From: Bacilli bacterium
GTDB taxonomy: Bacteria; Bacillota_I; Bacilli_A; RF39; UBA660
DNA: 61,616 bases
Direction of reading: 5' to 3'
Assembly (NCBI GenBank): GCA_016283075.1
Contig: JAEEMF010000069.1
Coordinates: forward strand, 1-61,616
Notes under the pieces: generated by a model
Told to the model about the DNA's origin: nothing
Database searches by the model: none
Seen by the model: only the letters and a program-made list of their open reading frames with translations
Shown here: positions 25,684 through 34,231 of the stretch, piece by piece
Position numbering within the stretch: position 1 is the first letter of the stretch
How the letters are laid out: every line of letters begins with the position of its first letter
Made by a program: the position numbers and the translations under genes

Positions 25684-26136
25684 ATGATTAAATTACATGA
25701 TGATGAAATAGTCCTTGATTTATCTATAGAGTTTGAAAATTCTTTATTCTTTCATATAAATAGAAAAGAAGATAATAAACATATAGGTAATTGTGGACTT
25801 AGACTTGATAAGAATAAAAATAATTATATATTAGGAAATATTGAGTATGAAGTATTTAATGAGTACCAAGGTAATAACTATGCTTATAAGGCATGTTTAC
25901 TTCTTGGAAAAGTAGCTTCTATGAAAGGAGCAACTTCTTTAATACTAACAGCAAATCCTGATAATATAGCATCTATTAAAACAATAGAAAAATTAGATGT
26001 AAAACATTTAGAAGTAAAAAAAGTACCTAAATCACATTACTTATATAAGAAAGGTGATAGGTACGTAACTATATATGAATGGAATATAGAAGGAGAGAGA
26101 AAAAATGATAGACATAAAATTAATAAGAGAAAATAA
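25684..26136 (+). CDS. GNAT-family N-acetyltransferase
   Basis: A 150-residue acetyltransferase-like protein. The acetyl-CoA-binding region reads YEVFNEYQGNNYAYKACLLL, a relaxed form of the usual Q/R-x-x-G-x-G/A, followed by GATSLILTANPDNIASIKTI, the typical motif B segment with NxxS. The ATG at 25684 has AAAGGTG upstream; a longer frame from 25666 starts within the T-box T run. It lies between the serine T-box and serS and overlaps serS by 32 bases, so it is controlled by tRNA-Ser charging. The substrate is unknown; a link to serine or tRNA is inference from position. Confidence 0.75.
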   Translation: MIKLHDDEIVLDLSIEFENSLFFHINRKEDNKHIGNCGLRLDKNKNNYILGNIEYEVFNEYQGNNYAYKACLLLGKVASMKGATSLILTANPDNIASIKTIEKLDVKHLEVKKVPKSHYLYKKGDRYVTIYEWNIEGERKNDRHKINKRK

Positions 26137-27391
26137 AGACTTAGTAAAAGAAAACATTAAAAAGAAATTTCAAGATGAAAAATTAAAACTAGTTGATGAA
26201 GTATTTGATATGGATGAAAAGGTTAGAAAAGTACAGTTTGATGTAGACAACCTTAAAGCTGAAAAAAATAAAATATCAAAAGAAATTGGTATGTTAATGG
26301 GACAAGGTAAGAAAGATGAAGCTGAAAAAGCTAAAGCTAGAATTGCTGAAATCTCAAATGAAATTACTAGTGGTGAAGAAGAAAAAGTTAGACTAGATGA
26401 AGAAATCAAATCTAGAATGATGGTTATTCCAAATATTATTGATGAATCAGTACCAGTAGGTAAAGATGATTCTGAAAATGTAGAAGTAGAAAAATTTGGA
26501 GAACCAGTAGTACCATCATATGAAATACCATATCATGCAGATATCATTGATAGATTTAATGGTCTTGATAAAGAATCAGCAGGACGTACTTCAGGAGAAG
26601 GATTCTATTATTTACTAGGTGATGTAGCAAGACTTCATGAGGCTATGATAGCATGTGCAAGAGATTACATGATTGATCATGGATTTACTTATGCTATACC
26701 TCCATTTATGATTAGATCAGATGTTGTAACAGGAGTTATGTCATTTGCTGAAATGGAATCAATGATGTATAAAATTGAAGGTGAAGATTTATACTTAATA
26801 GGTACTTCTGAACACTCAATGATAGGTAAATTTAAAGGACAAATGCTTAAAAAAGATACTTTACCTATTAACTTAACTTCTTATTCTCCTTGCTTTAGAA
26901 AAGAAGGAGGGTCACACGGTCTAGAAGAAAGAGGTTTATACCGTGTACATCAATTTGAGAAACAAGAAATGATCGTTATCTGTGAACCAGAAGATTCTAT
27001 GGAATGGTATAACAAGATGTGGAAGCTTACTGTTGATTTATTTAGATCATGGGATGTTCCAGTAAGACAACTTGAATGTTGTTCTGGAGATTTAGCAGAT
27101 CTTAAAGTTAAATCATGTGATATTGAAGCATGGAGTCCAAGACAACAAAAATACTTTGAAGTTGGATCTTGTTCAACTTTAGGAGATGCTCAAGCTAGAA
27201 GACTTGGTATTCGTGTAAAAGGAGAAAATGGTAACTACTATCCACATACATTAAATAATACAGTAGTTGCAACTCCAAGAGGATTAATTGCTTTAATAGA
27301 AAACAATTATCAAGAAGATGGTTCTGTATTAATACCAAAAGTATTACAACCATATATGGGTGGAAAAGAAAAAATTGTTCCAGTTAAATAA
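26105..27391 (+). CDS. serS: Seryl-tRNA synthetase
   Basis: Charges tRNA-Ser. 428 residues, normal length. The N-terminal coiled-coil arm (about 30-100) is rich in Lys and Glu. Class II motif 2 region NLTSYSPCFRKEGGSHG and motif 3 NNTVVATPRGLIALIENNYQ are present. The ATG at 26105 has AGGAG upstream and lies inside the GNAT gene. Its last 87 bases and the following terminator occur again at 31550-31665, so the gene's 3' end was used as a recombination or integration point. The end IPKVLQPYMGG is intact here. Confidence 0.97.
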   Translation: MIDIKLIRENKDLVKENIKKKFQDEKLKLVDEVFDMDEKVRKVQFDVDNLKAEKNKISKEIGMLMGQGKKDEAEKAKARIAEISNEITSGEEEKVRLDEEIKSRMMVIPNIIDESVPVGKDDSENVEVEKFGEPVVPSYEIPYHADIIDRFNGLDKESAGRTSGEGFYYLLGDVARLHEAMIACARDYMIDHGFTYAIPPFMIRSDVVTGVMSFAEMESMMYKIEGEDLYLIGTSEHSMIGKFKGQMLKKDTLPINLTSYSPCFRKEGGSHGLEERGLYRVHQFEKQEMIVICEPEDSMEWYNKMWKLTVDLFRSWDVPVRQLECCSGDLADLKVKSCDIEAWSPRQQKYFEVGSCSTLGDAQARRLGIRVKGENGNYYPHTLNNTVVATPRGLIALIENNYQEDGSVLIPKVLQPYMGGKEKIVPVK

Positions 27392-27425
27392 GAGTACGAA
27401 AGTACTCTTTTTTCTTTTATTGACT
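27305..27425. repeat. serS-end direct repeat, left copy
   Basis: From 27305 this sequence (serS 3' end, stop, terminator, -35 TTGACT) matches 31550-31665 at offset 4245 through the terminator. The coding part has just two substitutions, both synonymous: GTT/GTA for Val and AAA/AAG for Lys in the last codons. Confidence 0.92.
27391..27413 (+). terminator. Intrinsic terminator of serS
   Basis: AGAGTAC-GAAA-GTACTCT plus a T run. Confidence 0.85.
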
Positions 27426-27472
27426 TGATATAGATATATATATTAAAATATAGATAGAATAGGAAAATATGT

Positions 27473-28435
27473 ATGAATAGATTTAGAATATCAAAACTAT
27501 TTATCTTTATTATGCTAGTACTTATATTTAGTATAAGTGCTGTTTTTGCATATTCCTATTTAGCAGGGGATGTAGGATTTACTCCTAAGGATAGTAACTG
27601 GGATGTAGATAATACAAAAGATGCTTTAGATGATTTAAAAGAGTCTATTGATAGGAGTTGTAATGATCTAATTAATAATGTATGGGTTTATCCTTACACT
27701 GGTGAAGAACAAATATTTTCAGCGCCTTGCAGAGGATATTATTTACTACAAGTGTGGGGCGCACAAGGTGGAAATGCGACTGCTACTTACATAGGCGGAT
27801 ATGGAGCCTATGCTGAAGGAAAGATAAAAGTTAACCAGGTTGAAAATCTATATGTAAATGTTGGCGGTGCTGGTGCTTCGCAATACACAACAGGAAAATA
27901 TCAAGAAGTTGCTGGTGGATATAACGGCGGAGGAACCGCATCTTGTAATAGTGATAAATATTGCAAGTATTATTATAATGGTTCCGGTGGTGGAGCTACT
28001 CATATATCGAAAGAAAGTGGTTTATTAAAAGATACTGTAAATACTACGAATATTATAATAGTTTCTGGTGGAGGAAATGGTGGTCATCATGACTCTGGTA
28101 CTCCTAGTTGGTCTTATGTTGGAGGAAGTGCAATTGGAATTGCTGAATCAGGCACATACTTTGGTTATGGTGGAAGTAATACTTCAATCGCTACTAATGC
28201 TGGTGGAGGTGGTGGTTACTATGGTGGAAACTATGGAACTGCAACTGCTGCAACTATTCCCGGCGGATCTTCTTATTTATCACCAGCTCTAACTGGTGGA
28301 AAAATATACTGCTATAATTGTACAGAGTCGGAGAATGTTTTTAATTCAGCAACTACTTCTCAAAATCCTGCTATTAATGTTGCAAAACAAGGTAATGGAT
28401 ATGCTAAAATAACATATCTTGGTAAATCTTTATAG
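27473..28435 (+). CDS. Exported glycine-rich surface protein, copy 1 (320 aa)
   Basis: Family member A of a group in this window. The N-terminal membrane/signal segment (IFIMLVLIFSISAVFA) is followed directly by the shared module YSYLAGDVGFTPKDSNWDV and DNTKDALDDLKESI. A glycine-rich domain starts with YYLLQVWGAQGGN and runs GGYGAYAEG, VNVGGAGA, GGYNGGG, SGGGATHIS, IIVSGGGNGG. This resembles the glycine-rich domain found in ALK/LTK receptors and many bacterial surface proteins. A CYNCTES motif and a closing NGYAKITYLG end it. Likely outside the cell, anchored by the uncleaved helix or released; role unknown. TTGACT at 27420-27425 with an AT-rich -10 drives it. Confidence 0.82.
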   Translation: MNRFRISKLFIFIMLVLIFSISAVFAYSYLAGDVGFTPKDSNWDVDNTKDALDDLKESIDRSCNDLINNVWVYPYTGEEQIFSAPCRGYYLLQVWGAQGGNATATYIGGYGAYAEGKIKVNQVENLYVNVGGAGASQYTTGKYQEVAGGYNGGGTASCNSDKYCKYYYNGSGGGATHISKESGLLKDTVNTTNIIIVSGGGNGGHHDSGTPSWSYVGGSAIGIAESGTYFGYGGSNTSIATNAGGGGGYYGGNYGTATAATIPGGSSYLSPALTGGKIYCYNCTESENVFNSATTSQNPAINVAKQGNGYAKITYLGKSL

Positions 28436-28464
28436 AAAAAGCATAGATTTTATCTATGCTTTTT
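28436..28464. terminator. Bidirectional terminator between glycine-rich gene and helicase gene
   Basis: AAAAAGCATAGA pairs with TCTATGCTTTTT around TTTTA. The A-run and T-run flanks let it serve the plus-strand gene and the convergent minus-strand gene. Confidence 0.8.
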
Positions 28465-28466
28465 GT

Positions 28467-31400
28467 TTAAAATAATTCTAGTTGTTCGCTCTTTTGACCA
28501 CAACTTGTTAATATTAATTCTTTTATTGTTTCATATGATTTGGCAAATGAATTAGGAATTTCAAGAAGAATAATATCATTTTCTTTGCATATTTGTGCTT
28601 TTCTAGTATCACATTTTTCTCTATCAATATTACCAAAGTGTTCTCCACCTTGTAATTCGATAGCAATTTGTGGAATTAAATCAATTCCATGAATCTTATA
28701 TAGAACAACATCGAATTCTAATTTTGATTTGCTTAATATAGGATCCTTAGAGAAAAGGGTACTCAACTTAACATTTCTCTTTGCTTGGAATGTATTATTA
28801 ACGCTGCAAAAGTGAGAAATTGTTTTATAAAACATATCTTCATTTTTACTTCCATTCGAATTACCTATTTTAATTGTGTAAGATTCATTACGAGGTACTT
28901 CTATATTCCCATTATTTGCTACATAATTAACTAGATTATATAAATCATCTTTTTTGTCGGTTGATAGTGCCTTTAATGCTTCGACATCTGATGCAATTAT
29001 TAAGTTTTTCTTTGCTCTTGTAACAGCAACGTTTGTTATTTCGGAATTATTCTTTATCCAATCAAATGTTTTTCTACTTGTTTTTGGTGATAAAGATGAA
29101 GAAATAATAATTGTATCTTTTTCTGCTCCTTGTACTTGATGTATAGTACCACAAGTTATATCTTCCATATTGCTTTCTTTTAACATGGATGAAATCAAAC
29201 TTTGTTGATTTTTAAATGGAGTAATTATTGCTACGTCTTTTAAATTGTTTCTTTTCAAATAATCGATAATTGCTTTTGCTTCCTCATAATTCTCATTTTT
29301 GCGTTTAGAATTTTTATTTTCAACGTTTATTAAAGATAAGTTCCCTTCGTTGGAAAGATAATTTAAATTTAGTTTATCATTATAAAATCTTTTATTGGAA
29401 AAGTTTATAATCTTTTTGCCACATCGATAGTGGTATGTTAACATGATATCTTTTGAAATATTATCGTGCTTTTTCATAACATCTAATATAGAATTTGAAA
29501 TATAGTCATAATCATCTGATATACCATATTGTTCTTTTAAATCACTATTTATTTGCTTTTCTAATATAATTACAGGTTTTAATTGATTAGTATCTCCAAC
29601 TAATAATAAATTTTTCGCTCTTGCTATTGGTAGAAGTGCAACAGCACAGTTACATTGGCCTGCCTCATCCATTATTACTAAATCAAATTTATGATTTGCA
29701 GTCCCTAATCTTGCTGCAGACATGTTTGTTGTTATTATAATTGGGAATGCGTTTTCAAGTAGTTTAATATTTGAATCTATTGAGCACCATTTATTAAAAA
29801 TATTAACTCGTTCATCTTCATCTTCAATCTTACAGACATCAATTAGTTGTGAGTATGAAGGGTTTTTTAATTTCTTAATAAATTTTAATGACTCAAAGTA
29901 CATGTATTGCTTAAAGTATCTATCTTCAGATACTGATGTTACTAAGTTTAGGACATCTTGATTTGTTATTGTTGGAAGTTCGTTGTATTCAGTTATTAAT
30001 TTTTGAAGTTCAGAAGCAACATTTTGATAAATGTGACTTACTGGAGCATCTATTGATTCGAGTAATCTCTTTGCACATTCGATTCTATTTTTAATATCAC
30101 GTTTCTTTTCATATGTTTCAAGATGCAAAACTAACTCTTTGTTATTATTGTTAGTATTATCTTTTATTCTTTTAATTTTATCTTCATCTGGATTAAGTTT
30201 TGATTCATAATTATATAGCTCAAGAATGCGTAATGTTGATTTTGCAACTTCTTGTTTATTACCTAATCTTAAATATGGAAACGGAATATCGTTATCATCT
30301 CGATATGAAAACGACAATTTCTCAAGAATACCATTTATTGGTTTGTTATTTGCCGAGCAGATTAAAGTTGTTTTAAGGTAAAAAAAAGCACTTAATATAA
30401 CGTTGAGAATAGTTTGAGTTTTGCCAGTTCCTGGAGGACCTTGAACATATGTGATAGGATACTTCATTGAATTATATATAACTCTCATTTGATCAATGTT
30501 TACTTTGTCATCATATATTACAATTGATGGTTCTTTGCGTCTTGAACCAAATCTTCTTGTGTTTCCAAAGAATGCTTTTAGTGGATATTCTAATTCTCCA
30601 TTATTAATTTGTTCTTCTATTGTATTGAAAGTTGGCTCTAGATTGGCAGCTGTTATTCTTTGCATAATCATAAACTCTGGCATTTGATTTATTATTTCTG
30701 AACTTCTTAAATTACTTCTAATAAGTTCGGTGTACATTTCTAAGCAATCATCTAAATGATTTACAATATTATCGCAAAATTCTTGCGGGTCCATATTTAT
30801 ATATGCTGATAGTGAATGTCTCTTATTTCTAATTAAGAAACTTTGATTAATTCTTGGGGTCTTATCAATTGATAGCTCTTTTGATGTAGGGTTGAACCTA
30901 ACATTGTAATATAGAACAATATATTTTTTGTCATTTTCATCAATCGACAGAAATGATAGTATTAAATAATTAATTTCAGAATCAACTCTTTTTATATCAA
31001 ATGTTTTAATATATGAAATAACTTTTCTTTCTTGTTCCTCATTAAGTTTGATCTTTTTGTTATTTAGTAATACTTCTTTATCTACCCCATCAACTAGAAA
31101 ACCATCTATTTGATATGGGTCATTATCTAATTCGTTACATTTTAGATAATATTTTAAAATGTTATTATTAAATGTTTCGTATTGAAGCCATTTCGCTTCT
31201 TCACGATTTTTTTCAAGTTTGGTGATTAAACTTTGTGGAGTATCATATGTAGTAAAATCCAAAATCTTTGCACGTACTATGTTATCGAATTTAATTCGAA
31301 CACCTAATGTATCGAGTGATTTTTGGTCGTTAAAAATATCTACGGATAGGATTCTACTTTTTAAATCAATATCTTTAATCGCAATCCAATAATATGTCAT

Positions 31401-31484
31401 TTCGTTATTACTATTTTGGTATGCTATATCGATCCATTTTCCGTATTTAATTGCTTCAGATATTATTAATTCTATATTTTTCAT
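28467..31484 (-). CDS. SF1 (DNA2/NAM7-like) helicase with C-terminal DUF2726-type nuclease-like domain
   Basis: A 1,005-residue protein. After about 340 residues of unassigned N-terminus comes Walker A GPPGTGKTQTIL, Walker B VIMDEAGQCN, LLVGDTNQLKPVI, MLTYHYRCGKKIINF, TIHQVQGAEKDTIIIS and VAVTRAKKNLIIASD, a full superfamily 1B set. The last ~110 residues (FDVVLYKIHGIDLIPQIAIE, then LQGGEHF, then AQICKENDIILLEIPN) resemble DUF2726/PD-(D/E)XK nucleases. Helicase-nuclease proteins of this layout are common in defence islands. It lies alone, antisense, between two copies of the serS end, and by eye has more CpG than its neighbours, suggesting acquisition. RBS GAAGGTGG; minus-strand -10 TGATATTAT. 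No partner gene is seen. Confidence 0.85.
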   Translation of the reverse strand: MKNIELIISEAIKYGKWIDIAYQNSNNEMTYYWIAIKDIDLKSRILSVDIFNDQKSLDTLGVRIKFDNIVRAKILDFTTYDTPQSLITKLEKNREEAKWLQYETFNNNILKYYLKCNELDNDPYQIDGFLVDGVDKEVLLNNKKIKLNEEQERKVISYIKTFDIKRVDSEINYLILSFLSIDENDKKYIVLYYNVRFNPTSKELSIDKTPRINQSFLIRNKRHSLSAYINMDPQEFCDNIVNHLDDCLEMYTELIRSNLRSSEIINQMPEFMIMQRITAANLEPTFNTIEEQINNGELEYPLKAFFGNTRRFGSRRKEPSIVIYDDKVNIDQMRVIYNSMKYPITYVQGPPGTGKTQTILNVILSAFFYLKTTLICSANNKPINGILEKLSFSYRDDNDIPFPYLRLGNKQEVAKSTLRILELYNYESKLNPDEDKIKRIKDNTNNNNKELVLHLETYEKKRDIKNRIECAKRLLESIDAPVSHIYQNVASELQKLITEYNELPTITNQDVLNLVTSVSEDRYFKQYMYFESLKFIKKLKNPSYSQLIDVCKIEDEDERVNIFNKWCSIDSNIKLLENAFPIIITTNMSAARLGTANHKFDLVIMDEAGQCNCAVALLPIARAKNLLLVGDTNQLKPVIILEKQINSDLKEQYGISDDYDYISNSILDVMKKHDNISKDIMLTYHYRCGKKIINFSNKRFYNDKLNLNYLSNEGNLSLINVENKNSKRKNENYEEAKAIIDYLKRNNLKDVAIITPFKNQQSLISSMLKESNMEDITCGTIHQVQGAEKDTIIISSSLSPKTSRKTFDWIKNNSEITNVAVTRAKKNLIIASDVEALKALSTDKKDDLYNLVNYVANNGNIEVPRNESYTIKIGNSNGSKNEDMFYKTISHFCSVNNTFQAKRNVKLSTLFSKDPILSKSKLEFDVVLYKIHGIDLIPQIAIELQGGEHFGNIDREKCDTRKAQICKENDIILLEIPNSFAKSYETIKELILTSCGQKSEQLELF

Positions 31485-31549
31485 ATGATTCCACCTTCAA
31501 AAAAATAATATCATATTTTATTGTTTTTTTCCATTTTAATATAATTTGA

Positions 31550-31665
31550 AATTATCAAGAAGATGGTTCTGTATTAATACCAAAAGTATTACAACCATAT
31601 ATGGGTGGAAAAGAAAAAATTGTTCCAGTAAAGTAAGAGTACGTGAGTACTCTTTTTTATTGACT
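31550..31665. repeat. serS-end direct repeat, right copy (serS 3' remnant)
   Basis: Contains the last 28 sense codons and stop of serS without a start codon, the AGAGTAC-GTGA-GTACTCT terminator with a changed loop, and TTGACT. The frame and amino acids are unchanged from the true serS end. It is not an expressed gene; it marks a duplication boundary or attachment site. Confidence 0.92.
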
Positions 31666-31688
31666 AAATATATATATATATATATAAT
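31660..31688 (+). promoter_or_regulatory. Promoter with a TA dinucleotide repeat spacer
   Basis: TTGACT at 31660-31665 and TATAAT at 31683-31688 with a 17-base spacer. A run of nine TA units (31669-31686) fills most of the spacer and enters the -10. Gain or loss of a TA unit would change the spacing by two bases. Confidence 0.75.
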
Positions 31689-31720
31689 TAAAGTATAAAG
31701 TAAGATAATAGGGTGTTTAT

Positions 31721-32305
31721 ATGAAAAATATTTTTAAAAGAAAAATTCCTTATTTTATACTTGGAGTACTTGTAGCAATAACAAGTACTGTTTTTGCATA
31801 TAGTTATTTAGCTCCCGATGTTGGCTTTACTCCTACTGATACAACTTGGAGTGTTAGTAATGTTAAAAGTGCTTTAGATTCACTTAGAAATGAGCACATA
31901 TTCGAACATTTATCAAACAATTTTCTAAATGGAAGTATTTATGGAATATATAATAGTAGTAGTCTTGCCTTATATAGTGGTGCTTCTAGAGATGGAGATT
32001 ATATATCCCTTAATTCAAATAATGCGCTTTATTCTATACCAAATTTAAGCATTCCAGAGGGGTGTTATTTTATTATTGTAAACGGCCAAAATCTGACAAA
32101 TGCTTTTTCTCCTGATGTAGTAAATGCTTCTACATACAAAGCATATGCTCCCAAAATAGTTGAAAAGGGTAATAATTATGCATATTACTACATAAATGTT
32201 GGAGAAACCATGAGTACTGGAGAATTTAGAATTTGGAATAAATCTTCTAATGTTATAAAAATAAAAACTACAATGATTTTCAACGTTGAGACATGTCCTT
32301 ATTAA
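31721..32305 (+). CDS. Exported protein with the shared N-terminal module, non-glycine-rich (194 aa)
   Basis: Same N-terminal layout as the glycine-rich proteins: membrane segment IPYFILGVLVAITSTVFAYS, then YLAPDVGFTPTDTTWSVSN and VKSALDSLRNE. The remaining 130 residues are a different, polar domain (LFNGSIYGIYNSSSLALY-like, asparagine- and serine-rich) ending VETCPY, with no glycine repeats. Family unknown. It shows that the N-terminal module is an interchangeable export unit. The gene sits behind the serS remnant and the TA-repeat promoter, so expression may switch. Terminator at 32304. Confidence 0.78.
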   Translation: MKNIFKRKIPYFILGVLVAITSTVFAYSYLAPDVGFTPTDTTWSVSNVKSALDSLRNEHIFEHLSNNFLNGSIYGIYNSSSLALYSGASRDGDYISLNSNNALYSIPNLSIPEGCYFIIVNGQNLTNAFSPDVVNASTYKAYAPKIVEKGNNYAYYYINVGETMSTGEFRIWNKSSNVIKIKTTMIFNVETCPY

Positions 32306-32333
32306 AAGATATCTATTTGGATATCTTTTATTA
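32304..32333 (+). terminator. Intrinsic terminator after exported protein
   Basis: AAAAGATAT pairs with ATATCTTTT. A second hairpin, AAACTAG/CTAGTTT, follows at about 32339-32364 without a long T run; its role is unclear. Confidence 0.7.
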
Positions 32334-32404
32334 TATTTTAAACTAGCGGAATTTCTCTAGTTTAAAAATTAGTTGACTACAATTTGTCACCAACTGATTA
32401 CGAC

Positions 32405-32433
32405 TTGACTTAATTGCTACTTATATATATAAT
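32405..32433 (+). promoter_or_regulatory. Promoter of mnmA
   Basis: TTGACT at 32405-32410, 17-base spacer, TATAAT at 32428-32433. The ~90 bases before it hold a hairpin and an imperfect TTGAC duplication but no gene. Confidence 0.7.
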
Positions 32434-32467
32434 TTATAGTGATTTTTAAAAGAAAGAGGTGAGAAAT

Positions 32468-33574
32468 ATGAAGAAAAAAGTTGTTATAGGTATGAGTGGT
32501 GGTGTTGATTCATCAGTTGCGGCTATTGAATTACAAAAACAAGGTTATGAAGTACTAGGATTATTTATGCGTAACTGGGATTCACTTGCTGATGGTGAAA
32601 TGAATGGACCTACTACTGATCAAGGTATTTGTCCTCAAGAAGTAGATTATAATGATGCTTTAAAAGTATGTAATAAACTTGGTATTGAGCTTCATAGAAA
32701 AGACTTTGTTAAAGAATACTGGGATTATGTATTTACTTATTTCTTAGATGAACTTAAAAAGGGTAGAACTCCTAATCCAGATATAATGTGTAATAAATAT
32801 ATTAAGTTTGATATGTTTGCCAAAGAAGCTCTAAAATTAGGCGCAGATTATATAGCAACTGGTCATTATGCTCGTATTAAAGATGGTAAATTATTAAGAG
32901 CAGTAGATGACAATAAAGATCAAACATATTTCTTATCACAAGTAAGTAAAGAGCAGCTAAAAAATGTCCTATTCCCAATAGGAGATATGGTTAAACCAGA
33001 TGTAAGAAAAATCGCGGAAGAATATGAACTTGTTACTGCTGAGAAAAAAGATTCTACAGGTATCTGTTTTATAGGAGAAAGAAACTTTACTAACTTCTTA
33101 AAAAACTATTTACCAAATCAACCTGGTAAAATAGTAAATATTGATACTAATGAAGTAATTGGTGAGCATATCGGTTTAATGAACTATACAATAGGTCAAA
33201 GAAGAGGACTTGATATTGGTGGTACAAAAGAAAGAATGTTTGTAGTAGGTAAAAACCTAAAAGATAATATTCTTTATATATGTATAGGAGAAGATAATGA
33301 TTACTTAATGTCTACATCTTGTATTGTAGATTCTATTAACTATTTAGGTGATGAAAAGATAACTAAATGTACTGCTAAATTTAGATATCGTCAGCCAGAC
33401 ATTGATGTAGAAATTAAATGGCTTAGTGATGATGAAATAGAAGTAATCTATCCGCAAGGAGTAAAAGCTGTTACTCCAGGACAAGCATGCGTTTTATATA
33501 ACGGAGAAGAATGCTTAGGTGGAGGAATTATCAAAGAAGTACGTAAAAACGGAGAAAAACTTTGGTATTTATAA
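32468..33574 (+). CDS. mnmA: tRNA-specific 2-thiouridylase MnmA
   Basis: Makes 2-thiouridine at the wobble base of tRNA Lys, Glu and Gln. 368 residues. PP-loop VVIGMSGGVDSSVAA is at about 5-19. The catalytic cysteine pair is Cys108 in NPDIMCNKYIKF and Cys200 in DSTGICFIGERNF. ATGHYARI and YTIGQRRGLDIGG are typical. The start is taken at the ATG at 32468, with AAAGAGGTG upstream overlapping an in-frame GTG at 32459. Standard housekeeping gene flanked by surface-protein genes. Confidence 0.95.
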   Translation: MKKKVVIGMSGGVDSSVAAIELQKQGYEVLGLFMRNWDSLADGEMNGPTTDQGICPQEVDYNDALKVCNKLGIELHRKDFVKEYWDYVFTYFLDELKKGRTPNPDIMCNKYIKFDMFAKEALKLGADYIATGHYARIKDGKLLRAVDDNKDQTYFLSQVSKEQLKNVLFPIGDMVKPDVRKIAEEYELVTAEKKDSTGICFIGERNFTNFLKNYLPNQPGKIVNIDTNEVIGEHIGLMNYTIGQRRGLDIGGTKERMFVVGKNLKDNILYICIGEDNDYLMSTSCIVDSINYLGDEKITKCTAKFRYRQPDIDVEIKWLSDDEIEVIYPQGVKAVTPGQACVLYNGEECLGGGIIKEVRKNGEKLWYL

Positions 33575-33600
33575 CTAGTATTTAATATACTAGTTTTTTT
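33573..33600 (+). terminator. Intrinsic terminator of mnmA
   Basis: AACTAGTAT pairs with ATACTAGTT, followed by a T run. The next promoter, TGATATAAT, is at 33611-33619. Confidence 0.8.
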
Positions 33601-33643
33601 ATATTGTTTTTGATATAATACATATAGTAGGGAGGAATAAAAA

Positions 33644-34225
33644 ATGGGAAAGAGTAAAACTAATAAAAAAATGAAGAAATTTTTTAAAGAATTAGTGATT
33701 GAATGTAAGTCACTTAAATTTACTAAACATCATTTTTATTACACTTTATTATCTTTAATTATATTAATACTATCTATATTCTTATTTAATAATTATAATA
33801 ATTGTCAAATATATGAAGTAAGTATAAATACACCAGGATTTGTAGTAGATAATGGACTTGTAGTTCTATCTAAAGGTAATAATATTATTAGAATGGATTC
33901 TATTAAATATAACGGGGATATAGAAACAATTAGTTATATTAAAAGTGAATTATATGTATTAGTAGACGGAGAAGAAATGTTATTAAACGCTTTTACAACT
34001 TCATCTGAAGATGGATTCTCATTAGAAGAATATACAAAGAATATGTCTTTTGATATTAATGAAACAAAATATAATGAAGATGTAATTACTCGTAAAGTTA
34101 GAAAAGCTTTACCAAACAATTTATATTTAAGAATATCAACATTTACTACTGATGGAAATGAACAGTTATTTAAACTTAAATTAAATGCTGAAAAATTATA
34201 TTCAAATAGTAAGTTATTTTATTAA
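33644..34225 (+). CDS. Single-span membrane protein of unknown function (193 aa)
   Basis: I do not recognise it. A lysine-rich cytoplasmic start (GKSKTNKKMKKFFKELV) precedes one membrane helix at about 34-50 (YTLLSLIILILSIFLF). An extracellular-type domain of about 140 residues rich in beta-forming stretches (YEVSINTPGFVVDNGLVVLS, then YNGDIETISYIKSELYVLVD) follows. Basic residues before the helix predict N-in, C-out. It is flanked by its own promoter and terminator. No cysteines or repeats in the outer part suggest a mechanism. Confidence 0.75.
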   Translation: MGKSKTNKKMKKFFKELVIECKSLKFTKHHFYYTLLSLIILILSIFLFNNYNNCQIYEVSINTPGFVVDNGLVVLSKGNNIIRMDSIKYNGDIETISYIKSELYVLVDGEEMLLNAFTTSSEDGFSLEEYTKNMSFDINETKYNEDVITRKVRKALPNNLYLRISTFTTDGNEQLFKLKLNAEKLYSNSKLFY

Positions 34226-34231
34226 AAAATA

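Noticed and set aside
31550..31636. Functional second serS-derived gene
   Set aside because: Only 28 codons of the C-terminus, no start codon or ribosome binding site; treated as a duplicated gene end.
27305..31665. Integrative element with its own integrase
   Set aside because: No integrase, transposase or replication gene lies between the repeats; only the repeat boundary is claimed.
32334..32404. Riboswitch before mnmA
   Set aside because: There is one hairpin and an imperfect TTGAC repeat upstream of the promoter, so it would not be part of the mnmA transcript; no known riboswitch core is visible.
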